The position numbers and the translations under genes were made by a program. Below, piece by piece: positions 63,610-64,000 of a stretch of DNA of 64,000 nucleotides. The notes beneath the pieces were generated by a model. That model was not told where the DNA came from and did not search any database. It saw only the letters and a program-made list of their open reading frames with translations. The stretch comes from Acaryochloris sp. CCMEE 5410 (lineage in GTDB: Bacteria > Cyanobacteriota > Cyanobacteriia > Thermosynechococcales > Thermosynechococcaceae). Each line of letters opens with the position of its first letter. Position 1 is the stretch's first letter. The stretch covers positions 806,001 to 870,000 of the forward strand of contig NZ_AFEJ02000002.1 in NCBI RefSeq assembly GCF_000238775.2, read 5' to 3'.

Positions 63610-64000
63610 GTTCCCTTATTAACGAAATCAGGTTCGGTCTAATTCCAAAATCGAACCTGAAGCCATAGGATGAATTATGGCTTGATTAGATTATGCCCAT
63701 AGATCGGTAAAAGATGGCTATATCAGAAAAATACTCACATTTTGTGTAGAAAATTAAACAAAAAAGGGGAGTAAGGCTTAGATAGTAGTGAATAGCAACC
63801 TGTGTCTTATGCTTGGATCTTAGTTCGGTGACAATTATGAATCTTCTTCGAATGCTGTTTTGATCCTCAATTTGAAGGTAACGCCAAGCATTTTGTGATT
63901 AGGCTAGTCATAGTTATAACTCCTAGATAAAACAGCTAGACTATCCAGATTAAGGAATAAGACAAACTAATTGTTTCATGCTGTTGTGGATAGGGTTAGA

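Larger units (their letters stand above)
63096..64000. other. Terminal region without a convincing gene; holds two hairpins oriented as leftward terminators
   Basis: A rightward 80-codon frame (63105-63347) has no family features. Two hairpins at 63391-63422 and 63579-63609 are followed, on the minus strand, by T runs. Between them a short leftward frame ends 'AAIDTDPSNMALQAKVAYLK' with a stop at about 63478; it looks like a TPR-type C-terminus and may be a gene relic. The last 400 bp show nothing I can name. Confidence 0.5.

Overview
The window is a chromosomal segment of a cyanobacterium. The direct evidence is a complete psbO (the manganese-stabilising subunit of photosystem II), a SigF-type sigma factor, the nickel superoxide dismutase genes sodN/sodX, a cyanobacterial-style CoaX, and many HIP1 palindromes (GCGATCGC). 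The dense and mostly decayed insertion sequences, together with tandem paralogues, resemble Acaryochloris-like genomes. That placement is inference, not proof. I found no rRNA, tRNA or CRISPR array.

Region by region. 1-9.2 kb is mostly housekeeping: the end of a TamB-like envelope protein, pgsA, a small HTH protein, psbO with a textbook terminator, sigF, fmt, then a leftward pair made of a frameshifted glycine-type amidinotransferase and an alpha/beta hydrolase. 9.9-21 kb holds a CACHE-HAMP-GGDEF-EAL protein, a four-gene leftward operon (initiating sugar transferase, PhyH-type dioxygenase, two FemAB-like transferases), a NarL-type two-component pair, and a JAMM peptidase plus MoeB-rhodanese pair. 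21.6-29.3 kb holds a TPR-like gene, sodN split by an insertion sequence, sodX, two CPBP membrane proteases, and a phospholipase-D-type gene whose 3' end was replaced by an ISKra4-type insertion. 29.7-40.7 kb is accessory DNA: a cNMP-EAL protein, a hypothetical gene split by an IS1-family element, an RTX protein, a 5-bp-TSD element, a nested ISKra4/IS3/IS1 scar, and a compact three-gene operon ending in an HNH nuclease. 40.8-62 kb returns to mainly conserved genes: a YyaL-like thioredoxin-domain protein, hypothetical genes, an SSS symporter, an MFS sugar-type transporter, a large SNF2 helicase, GNAT, a 54-residue membrane protein, bcp, NUDIX, coaX, a partner-switching set (HATPase, REC-SpoIIE phosphatase, STAS), cdsA, HU, and an MshEN-transmembrane-M23 fusion. 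An IS200/IS605 tnpA element lies at 62.5-63.1 kb and the last 0.9 kb has no convincing gene.

How genes work together. pgsA and cdsA are consecutive steps of phosphatidylglycerol synthesis but lie 57 kb apart. Two proteins here can make or break cyclic di-GMP, and the MshEN-M23 fusion is a plausible receptor, so a link from c-di-GMP to cell-wall cleavage is the most interesting untested idea in the window. The partner-switching genes at 56.7-58.8 kb form a complete kinase/phosphatase/antagonist set; their sigma or other target is not identifiable here. IS activity has visibly broken three genes, and every transposase except one IS1 copy and the IS200 tnpA is frameshifted, often at homopolymer runs.
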